Shown here piece by piece: positions 16,313 through 24,572 of a stretch of DNA of 64,000 nt (its first letter is position 1; every line of letters starts with the position of its first letter). A program made the translations under genes and the position numbers. This DNA is from Streptomyces spirodelae. GTDB taxonomy: Bacteria > Actinomycetota > Actinomycetes > Streptomycetales > Streptomycetaceae. Location of the stretch: positions 124,001 through 188,000 of the forward strand of contig NZ_JAFFZN010000004.1 in NCBI RefSeq assembly GCF_017676385.1. The letters are read 5' to 3'. The notes under the pieces are model-generated. The model worked only from the letters and a program-made list of their open reading frames with translations, was not told where the DNA came from and did no database searches.

Positions 16313-17017
16313 ATGACCGGCCGTTTGCCTCACCTCGTGCGCTCCGACGCCCGCGACAACCGGGCCCGCATCCTCGACGCGGCCCGTGCGGTGTTCGCCG
16401 AGGAGGGACTGGGTGCGCCCATGCGAGAGGTCGCCCGGCACGCCGGGGTCGGCCCCGCCACGCTCTACCGGCACTTCCCGACCAAGCGGGCCCTCATCAC
16501 GGAGACCTTCGCCGAGCAGCGGCGGACCTGCCACACCATCGTCCGCGATGCCCTCGCGGACTCCGACCCGTGGAGGGGATTCCGGCACCTGGTCGAGCAG
16601 ATCTGCGAACTCCACGCGCACAGCAGGGGGTTCGCCGACGCCTTCATGACGGCCTTTCCCGAGGCCATGGACTTCGACGCCGACCGGGAGCGGACTGTGC
16701 GCGCGGTCGCCGAGCTGGCCCGCCGCGCCCAGAAGGCCGGCCGGTTGCGCCCCGGCTTCGTCGTCGACGACCTGCTCCTGATGCTCATGGCCCATCGGGG
16801 CGTCCAGGACGTGCCGCGTGCCGCCCGGCTCGCGGCCTCCCGCCGCTTCGCCGCCTACCTGATCGAGGCGTTCCGCGCCGTTCCGGGGGACGCCGTCCCG
16901 GGGGACCCCGTATCGGAGAGCGCCGCACCGGAGGCGGGAGCGTCCCCGCCGCTGCCGCCGGCTCCCCGCCTGCGGTCCGCGTACCCCCGGAGCACACCGG
17001 ACCCTTCCTCCCGGTGA
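16313..17017 (+). CDS. TetR-family regulator
   Basis: TetR repressor of 234 aa. The N-terminal DNA-binding domain has NRARILDAARAVFAEEG and the recognition segment AGVGPATLYRHFPTKRALI. The tail after about residue 190 is Pro/Ala-rich and low complexity. ATG 16313 is adjacent to a GTG at 16310; GAGAGG lies just upstream. Divergent from the MDR oxidoreductase, the usual arrangement for TetR control of such genes. A weak inverted repeat CGGAC-N6-GTCCG (16277-16292) lies about 20 bases upstream. Confidence 0.85.
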   Translation: MTGRLPHLVRSDARDNRARILDAARAVFAEEGLGAPMREVARHAGVGPATLYRHFPTKRALITETFAEQRRTCHTIVRDALADSDPWRGFRHLVEQICELHAHSRGFADAFMTAFPEAMDFDADRERTVRAVAELARRAQKAGRLRPGFVVDDLLLMLMAHRGVQDVPRAARLAASRRFAAYLIEAFRAVPGDAVPGDPVSESAAPEAGASPPLPPAPRLRSAYPRSTPDPSSR

Positions 17018-17070
17018 CTTCAAGCGGGGGGCCTTCCGGGCAGCCGCGTCCGTGAGCCGGGTCGCCGTTC

Positions 17071-17742
17071 CTAGCTCGGGTCGATCGCGGTCTCGATGTG
17101 GGCGAGGTGGGCGGCGAGGAGTTCTTCGAAGGCGGCGCGGCGGTCCGCGCCGAGGGGGCGGACGTCGCGGGCGAAGTGGGCCAGGGCGGGGAAACGTTCG
17201 GGGTCGGCGCCCAGTACCGCGACGCGGAACAGCTCCATGCCCTGTTCGTGTTCCTCTGGGGTGAGGGTGCTGACCCCCGCTTCGGAGGCGATCAACGCGG
17301 CGAGGAGCACCGCGAGCCGGTGGTAGCGCACCGGGATCTCCTCGTCGGGCAGTCCCGACGCTCGCAGGGCCTGCAGCACCTCCTCCATGACCAGCCGGGA
17401 ACCGGTGCCGCTCGACACATAGCGTCCCCAGACCGCCGCGAGTTGGGGCTGCTGCCCGAACGCCTCTCTCACGCGCAGCGCCACGGCTGTGATGCGCTGC
17501 TTCCAGTCGCCCTCGGGGCTGTAGCCGTTCATGGCGGATACGAGGATCCGGTCGGCGACGGCCCGCAGGAGCTCTGTCTTGCTGCGGAAGTGCCGGTAGA
17601 GGCTGGAGGAGTCGGTCCCGAGTGCCGCTGCGAGCTTGCGCACGCTGAACGACTCGGCGTCGCTCGAGCGCAGCAGCTGCGCCGCCGCGTCCAGGATCTC
17701 ATCGGTCGACCATCGCCTTCGGCCTGCCGTTCCGCCTGCCAT
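17071..17742 (-). CDS. TetR-family regulator (C-terminal TetR_C_1-like)
   Basis: TetR regulator of 223 aa: the DNA-binding domain is RKLAAALGTDSSSLYRHFRS (recognition helix SSSLYRHF). The ligand domain resembles TetR_C_1 proteins (LAALIASEAGVSTL). ATG 17742 is preceded by GAGAGGAGCGAA. Divergent from the serine hydrolase at 17962, with a perfect 10-bp inverted repeat in between. Confidence 0.85.
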   Translation of the reverse strand: MAGGTAGRRRWSTDEILDAAAQLLRSSDAESFSVRKLAAALGTDSSSLYRHFRSKTELLRAVADRILVSAMNGYSPEGDWKQRITAVALRVREAFGQQPQLAAVWGRYVSSGTGSRLVMEEVLQALRASGLPDEEIPVRYHRLAVLLAALIASEAGVSTLTPEEHEQGMELFRVAVLGADPERFPALAHFARDVRPLGADRRAAFEELLAAHLAHIETAIDPS

Positions 17743-17758
17743 TTCGCTCCTCTCGACT

Positions 17759-17792
17759 GCGCTCAGCCTAGCCCATGCACTCGGCTGAGCGC
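17759..17792. promoter_or_regulatory. Perfect 10-bp inverted repeat, probable TetR operator
   Basis: GCGCTCAGCC (17759-17768) and GGCTGAGCGC (17783-17792) are exact inverted repeats with a 14-bp spacer, 17 bases upstream of the TetR ATG. Size is larger than a simple terminator stem and there is no T-run. Autoregulatory operator is likely. Confidence 0.6.
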
Positions 17793-17961
17793 TTGGTGCT
17801 GCACGCACCGCGTGCATAATGAGGACATCAGCGCGCCCTAGGCCGGAATCAGGCGGTCGGCGTGCCGTTCACGCCTTGCACCCGGGCCAGCGGCATGCCC
17901 TGCATCCGGGCCGGGCGTCCCACGCGGAGCTCACTCCCGGGAAGACGAAAGGACGCATACT

Positions 17962-19080
17962 GTGACCAACCCACTGGACTGCGCCGAGTTGAACGCCGCT
18001 CTTGAGAACGTCCACCGGGCCGGAGTGCCGGGCGTGTTCGCCGAGGTGCGCGACGGCGACCAGGTCTGGCGCGGCGCCGCCGGGGTCGCCGACGTCGACA
18101 CCGGTCGCCCCGTCACCGCTGATATGCGGCACCGCGTCGGCAGCATCACCAAGACCTTCACAGCCGCCGCGGTTCTGCAGCAGGTCGACAGCGGTCAGAT
18201 CGGCCTCGACACGCCGATCAGCCGGTACCTCCCAGGACTGGTGCCCGGTGAACGCGGCGACGCGATCACCGTCCGGATGCTGATCAACCACACCAGCGGC
18301 CTCGCCGAGTACCTCCCCTTCGCCTACCCCTCGCTCAAGGCGCTTCCCGACCTCGCGGAAACCTCGCCCCAGAGCCTGGACGACCACCGGTTCACCCGGT
18401 TCCACGCCACCGAACTGATCGAGATGGGCGCCACCGCACCTCCCGTCGCCGCACCGGGCGGCACTCCGGGCGTCTACTCCAACACCAACTACCTGCTCCT
18501 CGGTGAACTCCTGGCACAGGTGACCGGAACCAAGGCCGAGGACTGCATCACCCGGAACGTCATCGAGCGTGCCGGACTCCGGGAGACCGAACTTCCCACC
18601 GGACCACACATCCACGGGCCGCACTCGCGGATCTACGAGGCATGGTTCGGCATGATCGACCCGCCGCGCGACTACAGCGTCTACGACATGTCATGGGTGG
18701 GACCGGCCGCCGCGCTGATATCGACCGTCGCGGACCTCAACCGCTTCTTCGGCCTGCTGCTGGCCGGCGAGATCGTCAGCCCCTCCTCGCTCGCGCAGAT
18801 GCAGCGCACCGTGCCGGTCGTCTCCCAGGAAGGAAAGACGATCGACTACGGCCTCGGCATGCACCCGACGGACGCTCCCGGTCAGCGGACCTTCTGGGGC
18901 CACGGCGGCACCGTCTGGGGCGGTGGAGCGCTGGCCATGACCCGCGACGACGGCAAGCGGCAGCTGGCCGTCGCGGTGAACTCGCAGAGGTGGAACAGGC
19001 TCGACTCCTCGGGCAGGCCGCAGCCGCATCCCATCGACGAGGCGCTCGCGGCTCTCCACCGCGTGGCGATGTATGGCTGA
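17962..19080 (+). CDS. Beta-lactamase-family serine hydrolase (class C / DD-peptidase-like)
   Basis: Serine hydrolase of 372 aa. Catalytic motifs of the class C/penicillin-binding fold are S61-I-T-K64 (GSITKTFTAAA), Y172-S-N174 (VYSNTNYLLLGEL) and a late HGG triad (FWGHGGTVWGGGA) in place of KTG. No signal peptide is visible, so it may be cytoplasmic; this fits esterase-like members rather than secreted beta-lactamases. GTG start 17962 with AAAGGA upstream. Divergent from TetR 17742, which probably represses it. Confidence 0.86.
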   Translation: MTNPLDCAELNAALENVHRAGVPGVFAEVRDGDQVWRGAAGVADVDTGRPVTADMRHRVGSITKTFTAAAVLQQVDSGQIGLDTPISRYLPGLVPGERGDAITVRMLINHTSGLAEYLPFAYPSLKALPDLAETSPQSLDDHRFTRFHATELIEMGATAPPVAAPGGTPGVYSNTNYLLLGELLAQVTGTKAEDCITRNVIERAGLRETELPTGPHIHGPHSRIYEAWFGMIDPPRDYSVYDMSWVGPAAALISTVADLNRFFGLLLAGEIVSPSSLAQMQRTVPVVSQEGKTIDYGLGMHPTDAPGQRTFWGHGGTVWGGGALAMTRDDGKRQLAVAVNSQRWNRLDSSGRPQPHPIDEALAALHRVAMYG

Positions 19081-19145
19081 CCGGGACCCGGGCGACCACG
19101 AGACGGCGACCGACGTGGTGGCCGGTCCCTCCCGCTGGCCCGTGG

Positions 19146-21089
19146 CTACCGGACGAGGTGCTGATCGAGAGTGGCCAGGATGTCGTCGACGGGGCCGAAG
19201 GTGAGCATGCCGCTCGTGCCGCCCGCGACCTCGCCGCGCAGCGGGGAGAGAGCGTCGCGCGCTCGTGCGGCGAGTGAGGCGTCCCGCAGCAGGTTCGCCG
19301 TATGGGCGTTGACGGCCCAGAGCGCGTCGTTCAGATGGTCGGCAGGGGGTTCGGGCAGGCCGGCTGCGGACTCGCGGGCTGCCTCGGGGTTGCCGCGGGC
19401 GAGGTGGAGCAGGGGCTGGACCCAGGGACGGTTGGGCCCCCAGTCGAGGGCGGGGTCCGTGGGCGCGGCGCGGCCGTGGCGCATCCGGAGGGAGAGGAGC
19501 GCGAGCGGGAAGATGCCGGCCTCCACCCCGGGCATGCCCGCGCCTGCGAGGCCGTCGGCCACGGAGCGGTAGGCGTGGGCGACCTCGGCCGGATCGCTCG
19601 ACTGTTCTGCCAGTCGCATCGCACGGAAAGCGGCCGTGAGGACGTGAACGAGCGGGGACTCGTGGACGGTGGCGAGCCGCTCGGCCGCCACGGCGTGGCG
19701 CTCCGCGGTCCCGGTGTCGCCGCGGGCCGCGCAGACCTGGATCTTGATCAGCCGGCCGAGGATCTCGAACATCGGGAGATCGTGGCGCGCGGAGAGTTCG
19801 ATGACCTCACCGGCGATCAGGTCCCGCTCGCCGGTGCGCCCCGGGTGCTGGAAGGACTGGACGAATCGGGCGTTGAGCGCGAGCACCAGCGCGTTGGGGT
19901 CGTGCAGGTCACGGGCCAGTTGCTCGGCTTCGGCCGCCGCCTCGACGGCCCAGCGGTCACGGGTCCCGCGGTGTTCCAGCGCGATGGTCGAAAGGAGACG
20001 CGACCGAAGTGCGGGCGGAGCCCCAGGCCCGAGCCGGTGCAAGGTGCGCCGAGCGGTCGCGACCAGAGCTGCGGACCGCTCGGGGTCGTCGGCGCGCGTC
20101 CAGATGGTGGGGACGTCGTACGCCGTGATCACGCGGGCGGTGAGAGCGGCGTCCTCGGTCCGCTCCGCTTCCGCGACTGCCGCAGCACGTTGCTCCTGGG
20201 CGAGTACCAGGTTGGTGCCGCCGGTGACCGCCGCGGTCCCGGCGACGGTGCTCATCGAGCGCAGCCGGGTGTATGTGCCCGTCGCTTCCGTACGCGTGAG
20301 CAGCCGCTGCCGGTCCTCGTCCCGGGGCGCGGGCGTGAGGTGGGGGGCGTGCCGCAGGATGTCACGTTCCAGGTGGTCGAGGCTGTCCGCCGATTCCAGT
20401 CCGAACCGCTCCAGCAGACCGGCCCGCGCTTTGCGCAGCGAGGCCAGCGCGTCGACCTGGCGGCCGGCTTGGTAGAGCGCATGGGCGAGCAGAACCCAGG
20501 CCCGCTCCCGCCACGGGTGCGCGGTGGCGAACACTTCCAGCTCCGGGACGAGTGGCGCGCCACGCCCGAGGTCGAGCATCGCCCGGGCGCGCAGCTCGAC
20601 GGCCTGACGGTGGAGCTCCGTCAGCCGGGCGCGCTCCGGCGTCAGCCAGGGCGAGGCGTCGAGGTCCGCGTACGGCTCGCCCCGCCACCACGACAGCGCC
20701 TCGCTCAGCGCACCGGCGGCCCGGCCGCTGGGCGCCTCGCGCACCGCTCGAAGGGTGTCCTCGAACCGGTGTACGTCGACGCTCGCCCGCGGAATCCGCA
20801 AGGCGTACGCCGTCCCGACCGTCTCGATGGTGAGCGACGGGGCCCGCGGAGGGCGATCGGGTTCGAGGGCGCGGCGCAGCTCGCCGACGAAGGTACGCAC
20901 CGTCCCGGCCGCTGCCTGCGGGGGATCATCCCAGAGATCGTCGACGAGCACCGGAAGCGGGACGGCCCGGCCATCGGCCGCGACCAGCCGTCCCAGCAGC
21001 TCGCGGCGGCGTCTGCTGCCCACCGGTACGGAGCGGCCCTCGGCGTCCGTGACCTCGATCGGCCCGAGCACCTTGACGAGGATCTCCAT
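19146..21089 (-). CDS. SARP-type regulator, BTAD plus TPR, no NB-ARC
   Basis: Transcriptional activator of 647 aa. The N-terminal OmpR-like winged helix (VLGPIEVTDAEGRSVPVGSR) is followed by a bacterial transcriptional activation domain (WRGEPYADLD, RQAVELRARAMLDLG, HPWRERAWVLLAHALYQAGR). After residue 270 the protein is helical and TPR-like; I see no Walker A, so the NB-ARC ATPase of AfsR is absent. ATG 21089 is chosen because the SARP fold begins at once. Divergent from the alpha/beta hydrolase at 21220, a likely target. Confidence 0.86.
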   Translation of the reverse strand: MEILVKVLGPIEVTDAEGRSVPVGSRRRRELLGRLVAADGRAVPLPVLVDDLWDDPPQAAAGTVRTFVGELRRALEPDRPPRAPSLTIETVGTAYALRIPRASVDVHRFEDTLRAVREAPSGRAAGALSEALSWWRGEPYADLDASPWLTPERARLTELHRQAVELRARAMLDLGRGAPLVPELEVFATAHPWRERAWVLLAHALYQAGRQVDALASLRKARAGLLERFGLESADSLDHLERDILRHAPHLTPAPRDEDRQRLLTRTEATGTYTRLRSMSTVAGTAAVTGGTNLVLAQEQRAAAVAEAERTEDAALTARVITAYDVPTIWTRADDPERSAALVATARRTLHRLGPGAPPALRSRLLSTIALEHRGTRDRWAVEAAAEAEQLARDLHDPNALVLALNARFVQSFQHPGRTGERDLIAGEVIELSARHDLPMFEILGRLIKIQVCAARGDTGTAERHAVAAERLATVHESPLVHVLTAAFRAMRLAEQSSDPAEVAHAYRSVADGLAGAGMPGVEAGIFPLALLSLRMRHGRAAPTDPALDWGPNRPWVQPLLHLARGNPEAARESAAGLPEPPADHLNDALWAVNAHTANLLRDASLAARARDALSPLRGEVAGGTSGMLTFGPVDDILATLDQHLVR

Positions 21090-21219
21090 GTCCTCATTCT
21101 CCTTGGTTCCGGGCCACCGCTGATCCACTGCTGATCCGCCTCCCGGATGATCCCTGTCGTTCACGCATCCGGGCGTGAGCGGCAGCGACCCACGAGCGTG
21201 GGAGAGGGAGACGGCAACG

Positions 21220-22098
21220 ATGAGCACCAGCATTCCGGGGTTCGAGACCAGGTCGTTCGAGGTGGCGGACGGTGTGGAGCTGCACGCGGCGGTCGGGGGA
21301 GAGGGACCGGCCGTTGTGCTGCTCCACGGATTTCCCCAGACCCACCTGATGTGGCGGCACGTCGCGCCCCTCCTGGCAAGGCACTACACCGTGGTCTGCC
21401 CCGACCTCCGCGGCTACGGCGCCAGCAGCAAGCCGGAGGCGGTCACCGAGGACACCTACTCGAAGCGGACGATGGCCGCGGACATCGTCCGCCTGGCCGA
21501 CGCGCTCGGATTCGACCGGTTCGCGCTGGTCGGGCACGACCGTGGGGCGCACGTCGCCTTCCGTGCCGGGCTCGACCACCCGGACCGGATCAGCCGACTG
21601 GGCATCCTGGACATCGTTCCCACTCTGGACACCTGGAACGTCCTGCACGGAGTCAGCGCTGCTGTGGCCTTCCACCTGTACCTGATGGCCCAGCCGCCCG
21701 GGCTGCCCGAGCAGATGATCGCGGGCAGCGCCGACGCGTTCTTCGGCCATTTCCTCGACGCCTGGTCCACGAGCTCCGACGCGATCCCGGCAGACGTACG
21801 CGCCGAGTACCTTCGCGCCTGCCGGAACGCCGTTCCGTCGATCACCGCCGACTACCGCGCCACCGCGACCGTCGACATCGAACACGACCAGGCAGACCTC
21901 GACGTCGGCAACCGGCTCTCCATGCCGGTGACGGTCGTCCAGCAGGACTGGGGCCGGCAGTTGGGGTTCGACGCCGAGGCGATCTGGCGGCCGTGGATCA
22001 CCGACCTTCAGCACTTCACCACCCAGGCCGGCCACTTCATGGCGGAGGAGGCCCCGGAGGACATCGCCACGCTGATCCTGGACCTGATGAAGCGGTGA
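21220..22098 (+). CDS. Alpha/beta hydrolase, epoxide hydrolase / haloacetate dehalogenase-like
   Basis: Soluble hydrolase of 292 aa. HGFPQTHLMWRHVAP and DLRGYGASSKP are epoxide-hydrolase/haloacetate-dehalogenase signatures. The triad is probably Asp107 (GHDRGAH), Asp131 (LDIVPT) and His272 (QAGHFMAEE). Compared with fluoroacetate dehalogenase as I recall it, the second carboxylate-binding Arg is His111 and the halide-site Trp in the cap is Leu153, so true fluoroacetate activity is doubtful. GAGGGAGA precedes the ATG. Confidence 0.84.
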   Translation: MSTSIPGFETRSFEVADGVELHAAVGGEGPAVVLLHGFPQTHLMWRHVAPLLARHYTVVCPDLRGYGASSKPEAVTEDTYSKRTMAADIVRLADALGFDRFALVGHDRGAHVAFRAGLDHPDRISRLGILDIVPTLDTWNVLHGVSAAVAFHLYLMAQPPGLPEQMIAGSADAFFGHFLDAWSTSSDAIPADVRAEYLRACRNAVPSITADYRATATVDIEHDQADLDVGNRLSMPVTVVQQDWGRQLGFDAEAIWRPWITDLQHFTTQAGHFMAEEAPEDIATLILDLMKR

Positions 22099-22162
22099 CC
22101 GCCCGGGTGTTCCCGTAGCGGCCACACTCACCGGGGGATTCGGGGCGGCCCACAGGGGCCAT

Positions 22163-22194
22163 TGGGCTCTCCCCCCGGTGGGAGAGCCCATTTT
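22163..22194. terminator. Bidirectional terminator between convergent genes
   Basis: An 11-bp perfect stem (TGGGCTCTCCC / GGGAGAGCCCA) with a 6-base loop, followed by TTTT on the plus strand. It sits between the converging hydrolase (ends 22098) and permease (ends 22232) genes. Confidence 0.85.
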
Positions 22195-22231
22195 GCCGGT
22201 GTGCGGCCGAGGTGGCCGTCTCACCGGCCGG

Positions 22232-23170
22232 TCACTTCACCGATCCCGCCATCACCCCCTGGACGAAGTGCCGCTGGAAGGCGAAGAAGACCGTGACCGG
22301 CACGATCAGGGACAAGAACGCGCCGGGCGCCAGTACCCCGATGTTGCTGCCGAACTGCCGCATCTCCGACTGCAGGGCCACTGTCAGCGGCTGCGACTGG
22401 CTGTCGGCGAAGATCAAGGCCACCAGCATGTCGTTCCACACCCACAGGAACTGGAAGATCGCCAGGGAGGCGATCGCCGGCCGGCCCAGGGGCAGTACCA
22501 GCGAAGTGAAGATGCGCAACTCGCTGCAGCCCTCTGTCCGGGCGGCCTCCAGCATCTCCTTGGGGATCTCCGCGAAGTAGTTCCGCAGCAGGAAGACGGC
22601 GAACGGCAACCCGTACGCGACGTGGAAGAGGATCACTCCGGGAATCGTGCCGAAGAGACCGACCGCACCGAACATCTTGGCCACCGGCAGCAGCCCCACC
22701 TGGATCGGCACCACGAGCATGCCCACCACGGCCAGGAAGATCCAGTCGCGGCCCGGGAACTCCAGCCAGGCGAAGGCGTATCCCGCCAGGGACGCCACCA
22801 CGACGACGGTCACGGTCGCGGGGACCGAGATCAGCACCGTGTTCCAGAAGGAGTCGATGATGCCGGAGTTGTCCAGCAGCGCAGAGTAGTTGTCGAAGGT
22901 GAGGTCGCCGGGGTTGGTGAGCGCGGTCCACCAGCCGGAGGAGGCGTTGTCCTGGTCCGGCCGCAGCGAGGAGACGAACAGTCCGAACGCCGGTGCCAGC
23001 CACAGGAGTCCGACGACCGCGAGTATCAACTGCACCACGCCGCGGCTGAGCTGCCGCATCAGCCAGGCGACGGGTCCCGGTCGCCCGGCCCGGGACGGGG
23101 CCTTGGACGAAGCCTTCGAGGAAGGCTCGGGAGATGGCTTGGAGGGAGCCGTTGGGGAAAGCGCGGTCAT
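22232..23170 (-). CDS. Carbohydrate ABC transporter permease (MalG-like)
   Basis: Inner membrane permease of 312 aa with six predicted helices. The EAA loop, which contacts the ATPase, reads EAARTEGCSELRIFTSLVLP. The first 30 residues are Ser/Pro/Lys-rich and cytoplasmic. ATG 23170 overlaps the stop of the MalF-like gene (ATGA), so translation is coupled. Last gene of the GH13-SBP-permease-permease operon; no ATPase is encoded here. In Streptomyces the shared ATPase MsiK usually serves such systems. Confidence 0.9.
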   Translation of the reverse strand: MTALSPTAPSKPSPEPSSKASSKAPSRAGRPGPVAWLMRQLSRGVVQLILAVVGLLWLAPAFGLFVSSLRPDQDNASSGWWTALTNPGDLTFDNYSALLDNSGIIDSFWNTVLISVPATVTVVVVASLAGYAFAWLEFPGRDWIFLAVVGMLVVPIQVGLLPVAKMFGAVGLFGTIPGVILFHVAYGLPFAVFLLRNYFAEIPKEMLEAARTEGCSELRIFTSLVLPLGRPAIASLAIFQFLWVWNDMLVALIFADSQSQPLTVALQSEMRQFGSNIGVLAPGAFLSLIVPVTVFFAFQRHFVQGVMAGSVK

Positions 23171-24561
23171 GACTGGCTCCTGCGGAAGCGTCGGATGTTG
23201 AAGATCATGGCCGGCACCACCAGGAGCAGCAGCAGGACACCCAGCGCGCTGCCCAGGCCCTGGTTGTTGCCGCCGCCGAAGGACACCAGCCACATCTGCA
23301 GCGCCAGGACGTTGGCGTCCTCCTGCACCGGACCCGGCGCGATGACGTAGACGAGGTCGAAGACCTTCATCACATTGATCACCATGGTCACGAAGACCAC
23401 GCCGAGCACGGGGGCCAGCAGTGGCGCGGTGATCTTTCGGAAGATCTGCCACTCACTCGCCCCGTCGATCCGCGCCGCCTCCAGCACGTCCCGTGGCATG
23501 GCCGCGAGCCCGGCGGCGATCAGGACCATCGCGAACCCGGTCCAGATCCACATGTACGCGCCGATGATCGCCGGGGTGATGAGTGTGGGGCCGAGCCACT
23601 CCACGCCCGTGTACGGCTCGGCGAAGGTCCGGGCGGGCAGGCGTATGGAGTAGTCGCCGGGTGACAGTTTGCTGAAGTGGTACGAGCCGTCGGACGCGGT
23701 GGTCGTCTTGGCCACGGCCTTGCCCTTGGCGTCGACCGCCTCGATGGCCACCTGTGGCAGACCCTTCTCCTTCGGGTCCACCTGCCCCGGCTTTCCGCCG
23801 CCGCCCAGGGTGAAGTCCACCCAGACGACGCCGCGCAGCTCGTCACCGTGTGCGGTGGCGTCCGCCGCCTTGCGCGCGGGTCCTGCGTCCTTGGGCAGGT
23901 CCTTGGGCGGGACGCCGACCAGGCCGAGATTGACCGTGTTGCCGGGTGATGCCTTCTCCTTCGTCGTGTACGAACCGTCCTTGCCCTTGGCCAGCACGGT
24001 GCTGTCCTTGGGGCGCGCCGTCGGATAGTGGGCGCCTTCGTCGAAGGCGTCGTGTACACCGACGGCGACCGCGTTGAGCACACCGCGGTCGGGGTCCTGC
24101 TCGTAGACGACGCGGAAGATGATGCCCGTGGCGAGGAAGGAGATCGCCATCGGCACGAACAGCACCAGCTTGAAAGCGGTGGCCCAGCGGATCTTCTCGG
24201 TCAACACGGCCAGGACCAGTCCGAGGCCGGTCAACAGCGCCGGCGCGACCAGGACCCAGATGGCGGTGTTGCGGATCGCCTTCAGCGTCGCCGGGTCGTC
24301 GAACATCGCCGTGTAGTTCTCGGCGCCGACGAAGCGCGTGCCCGAGGCGTCGAAGAGACTGCGCCCGACCGTGAAGAGGATCGGGTACGCGACGAGCGCG
24401 CCGAGCAGCAGCAGCGCGGGCAGCAGGAAGAGCAGAGCGACCAGGCGCCGTCGGCGGTCGGCCCGGCGGCGTGGACTGTCCTTGGGCTCAGTGGTGCCCG
24501 GCCCCGCCCGGCCCGGCAGCGGTGCCGGGCCGGCGGGAGCCTTCACAGGGGTGGCTGGCAT
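23167..24561 (-). CDS. Carbohydrate ABC transporter permease (MalF-like) with inserted extracytoplasmic domain
   Basis: Permease of 464 aa, about 150 longer than usual MalF/UgpA-type Gram-positive permeases. TM1 is at about 40-65; three helices follow by 152. Residues about 155-320 form a hydrophilic insertion whose second half (about 241-312) looks like a CNA_B/carboxypeptidase-regulatory beta-sandwich (VWVDFTLGGGG, then TTTASDGSYHFSKLSPGDYS). The helices resume at 327 and the EAA loop is EAARIDGASEWQIFRKITAP. The insert falls where E. coli MalF has its large P2 loop that touches the binding protein. ATG 24561 follows GAGGAACG. Confidence 0.88.
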   Translation of the reverse strand: MPATPVKAPAGPAPLPGRAGPGTTEPKDSPRRRADRRRRLVALLFLLPALLLLGALVAYPILFTVGRSLFDASGTRFVGAENYTAMFDDPATLKAIRNTAIWVLVAPALLTGLGLVLAVLTEKIRWATAFKLVLFVPMAISFLATGIIFRVVYEQDPDRGVLNAVAVGVHDAFDEGAHYPTARPKDSTVLAKGKDGSYTTKEKASPGNTVNLGLVGVPPKDLPKDAGPARKAADATAHGDELRGVVWVDFTLGGGGKPGQVDPKEKGLPQVAIEAVDAKGKAVAKTTTASDGSYHFSKLSPGDYSIRLPARTFAEPYTGVEWLGPTLITPAIIGAYMWIWTGFAMVLIAAGLAAMPRDVLEAARIDGASEWQIFRKITAPLLAPVLGVVFVTMVINVMKVFDLVYVIAPGPVQEDANVLALQMWLVSFGGGNNQGLGSALGVLLLLLVVPAMIFNIRRFRRSQS

Positions 24562-24572
24562 CCGTACGTTCC

